Shown here in pieces: positions 61,406 to 64,000 of a stretch of 64,000 nt of DNA. The position numbers and the translations under genes were made by a program. A model generated the notes under the pieces. The model did no database searches. It saw only the letters and a list, made by a program, of their open reading frames with translations, and was not told the DNA's origin. Source of the stretch: Athripsodes cinereus (taxonomy: Eukaryota; Arthropoda; Insecta; Trichoptera; Leptoceridae). Where the stretch lies: contig OX388307.1 in assembly GCA_947579605.1 (NCBI GenBank), forward strand, positions 23,785,237 through 23,849,236, read 5' to 3'. Each line of letters starts with the position of its first letter. The stretch's first letter is position 1.

Positions 61406-64000
61406 CTTATGTATCTACATATGTTATATTGCTTTTAAGGAATACTGACTGCTACCTGAATGTATTGCGACAGTATATGTGGTGACCACTGAATACTGAT
61501 TCCCATGTGCTCTCATCCATCCATCCATACATCGCACACGATAGGATTGCCCACTCTTTTTAATCAATAGTATTTCCTTAAGTTTTTCCAGTATTTGTGA
61601 TTCAAGTGCCACTTTATGTTAAAAAGAAACAATTATTTAGTAATAATTAGGTTAAGGTAAATAATGTAGAGAAATATTCAACAAGTTTTTATTATTTAAG
61701 ACATAAATCACAAAAATTTTATTAACATAAATTTATTATTACCTATCAATATATTGAATATAATTTTACAAAATACTTTTCAATTAGCCATATCAATATT
61801 ATAATTATACTGCATACATATATAGTATGTATAATAAATTATATATTTAGTGTATTGTCTAAGATGTTTGTTGGTAAGTGTAGGGTAGCATCACAGCATC
61901 ACACTGGGGCACATATATATGTACAAGTGCAGACACAACATAGGCATTACAATCACGCTCTCTCCATTCTCCTTGTCATGTTTCCTATGTCTGTATGTCT
62001 CTCTCTGTGTGTGTGTTTGTGCGCTGGCGATGTGATGTACTCTCACTATTATATATATATATATATGCTGTCTTATAAATTTTCCTTATTCCAATGGTTG
62101 GTCTTAATACTATTTACTATTAATTTAAGAGTGATACATGTTTTTAAAACACCTGTGACAATTAAGTGATTTCACTAATTTTAAGTGTTTCTGGTTTTTT
62201 TTTTTTGCTATGGGATATAAATAAATATATATTTGTATTGTGTTGTGTATCTGTTATAAGTGTGGATATCAGTAAGTAGGCCTCGTCATTCTGGTAGGCG
62301 CATATTATTTATATAATTCTGTACCTGAGAGCACTCAAATGCATTTTTGACAAAAATGGCTAATTTACAAATAAAAAGTGAAAATAACACAACAGTCGTG
62401 AGTCTTAAGTACAGAAATGCTTAGGGTCATAATAATTGAAGTGCGCTTCACTATGGTATATACTATATCGATGGCTAACCGGACAAATATTGTAAGTCCA
62501 CTTTTTGGTAAAATTGAGTTATGATACACATTTTGTAAAACGTGACATTGTCTTTGATATTTGAAAATATTGTTGATCCACACGCAATACAAACCGAGAT
62601 GTGGTCAATTAAAAAATGCATATTACATACAAATACTACTACTACTACTACTATACCATCACGGCATATCCCACGAGTGGGGTAGCCAGCAGACCAGCTG
62701 CATATAAAACATGCAAGCTGTCTTCTCCGTGCCAATATAAAATTAAGACATTCAGGATGGGTGGCAAACCTCATCGCCGAATGAAAGATGTAAAATGTCT
62801 TATTTTTCGAACACCTGTCTTTTACAGGACACTCGAAAACTTATGGAGAAGAGTGGGAGACCAATTCTTTACCGGGTGCTCCACGGGATAAAATACAGAT
62901 ACAAATACTACTCTATTCAAACTTTCATGTCGAGTTTTCTCAAAACTATAAAAAGTGGACATACAATATTTGTCCAGTTAGCCATCAATATACAGCTTAT
63001 TACTAGTAAAATGTTGAGATTTTTAAAAAAATGAATTTGAAAATGACATTTTAGTACTTACAACTAAATGGCTCTCAGTGTTATGTTTGCTGAATAGTTT
63101 TTATGTATCTGATGATCCATCTGCGGGCGCATCTCCACTTGATATCTTAACAAATAGTGTGCCACTTGATAAAATTTGCCAAAATTCTTTTAGCGCAAGT
63201 GTTTAGTAATGTTACTAAAGGTATTATGGTATTAAATTTATTTATTTTTAGAGATCATGTAGACATGTGAAACAAACTTGTTTTTCTGCAGTGTGTGTAT
63301 GAGCCCTGCGCGATGCACATATCATCTGTGATTTTATTTCTATGTGTATGTTGATAATCAGTGTTCCTTTTTGTTTGTTAATTCTAGTGGTCTGGTCTGG
63401 TCTTAGTGTCAGGTTGGGTTGGCCAGGTGATAATTAATAGGTATTTTGTTTAATGTAATGTATCTAGAATCTCTAATGGAAGAGGGGGAGTGCACACAAC
63501 ACAACACTCCTATACTGAATCCTTACTTGATAGACAGGCGAGTAATTGAATTAACACGTATTGTTTGTATCTATAATATATATATATATAATATATATCT
63601 ATTGAAGAAGACAAGACCAAGAGAATAAATAATAAATATAATAATTATAATAATTTCTAGACATACTGAAAGTAGAGTATAAGAAGACAGCTTCTTTTTA
63701 ATACCAAAACTGAATTATTATTATTATTGGTATAACATAATACATATTATGTTGTTGTCATACAAGTTTAAGTAATACCTAAGTTTAAGTAATACCTAAA
63801 TAAATAACATTGTTAGTATTAGTAACTCATATTAATTGGACTGTTAGGGAAACATTGGTATTGTGTTATAAGTTCCAACACGTTGAAAGCATTTTAATTT
63901 TTTACTATTACATGTACCTTAATAAGATAATATTTTTTAGTCAGAACCAGTGTTTCAACTATTTTCCCATAAAATATATTTAAGTGAATGTTAGTGAGTA
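60701..64000. other. noncoding right end of window
   Basis: AT-rich with (AT)n runs at about 61375-61395 and 62049-62066. The minus-strand frame at 60956-61366 and others show no known domain. The window ends inside this region. Confidence 0.45.
62475..62935. mobile_element. small inverted-repeat element with SINE-like copy 2 inside
   Basis: GGACAAATATTGTAAGTCCA (62482) and, inverted, TGGACATACAATATTTGTCC (62955-62974) together with GATGGCTAAC/GTTAGCCATC form ends of about 30 bp (62470-62501 and 62955-62987). Inside, 62648-62738 on the minus strand matches the SINE-like copy at 49708, followed by a (TAG)n tail at 62634-62652. Confidence 0.65.

Overview
This is a window of AT-rich insect nuclear DNA. 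It has long introns with GT/AG splice sites, many classes of eukaryotic transposons, tRNA-derived SINEs and one 200-base assembly gap (53611-53810). I cannot fix the insect order from the sequence alone.

One cellular gene can be supported, on the + strand: the orthologue of Drosophila gawky (GW182/TNRC6), the scaffold that links Argonaute to deadenylases and poly(A)-binding protein in microRNA silencing. Eleven coding exons between 10712 and 51722 join in frame into a predicted 1120-residue protein. In order it has GW/WG repeats, a UBA-like domain, a Q-rich middle, a PAM2 motif, an RRM and a tryptophan-containing C-terminus ending in a stop. The first recognised coding exon starts with an intron acceptor, so at least one upstream 5' UTR exon is missing from the model. 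Introns 3-7 are short (about 0.1-0.9 kb). Introns 1, 2, 8, 9 and 10 are inflated (3.9, 8.1, 17.2, 4.7 and 1.8 kb) by transposons.

Region by region. 1-10697 (upstream): Jockey/CR1-like retrotransposon pieces, a 212-bp tandem duplication, a pogo-like transposase fragment, a TTCGAA-rich inverted-repeat element and a deleted piggyBac element with TTAA ends. Intron 1: a tRNA SINE and a fold-back element carrying a nested hAT-like element with an 8-bp target duplication. Intron 2: a GGG-ended repeat, a degenerate THAP gene, a Helitron 3' end, a hairpin MITE, a second SINE, a long inverted-repeat element and a complete DD41D mariner with an intact transposase. Intron 8: a 4.73-kb element with perfect 33-bp inverted ends that contains a 68-bp satellite; then a LOA/I-like retrotransposon (intact RT and RNase H) sitting inside a mariner remnant; then more fragments. 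Intron 9: a nearly readable Jockey-like element. Intron 10: a piggyBac C-terminal fragment. 51723-64000: probable gawky 3' UTR and flank, interrupted by a complete pogo-like element (53811-56909) whose transposase carries a C-terminal PHD finger.

The most unusual signal is architectural. Three elements (about 6.1 kb, 27.4-32.1 kb and 53.8-56.9 kb) each repeat a short motif of their own end several times inside the element. In the last, the motif also forms a perfect 45-bp palindrome. I found no bacterial-type system, CRISPR array or operon.
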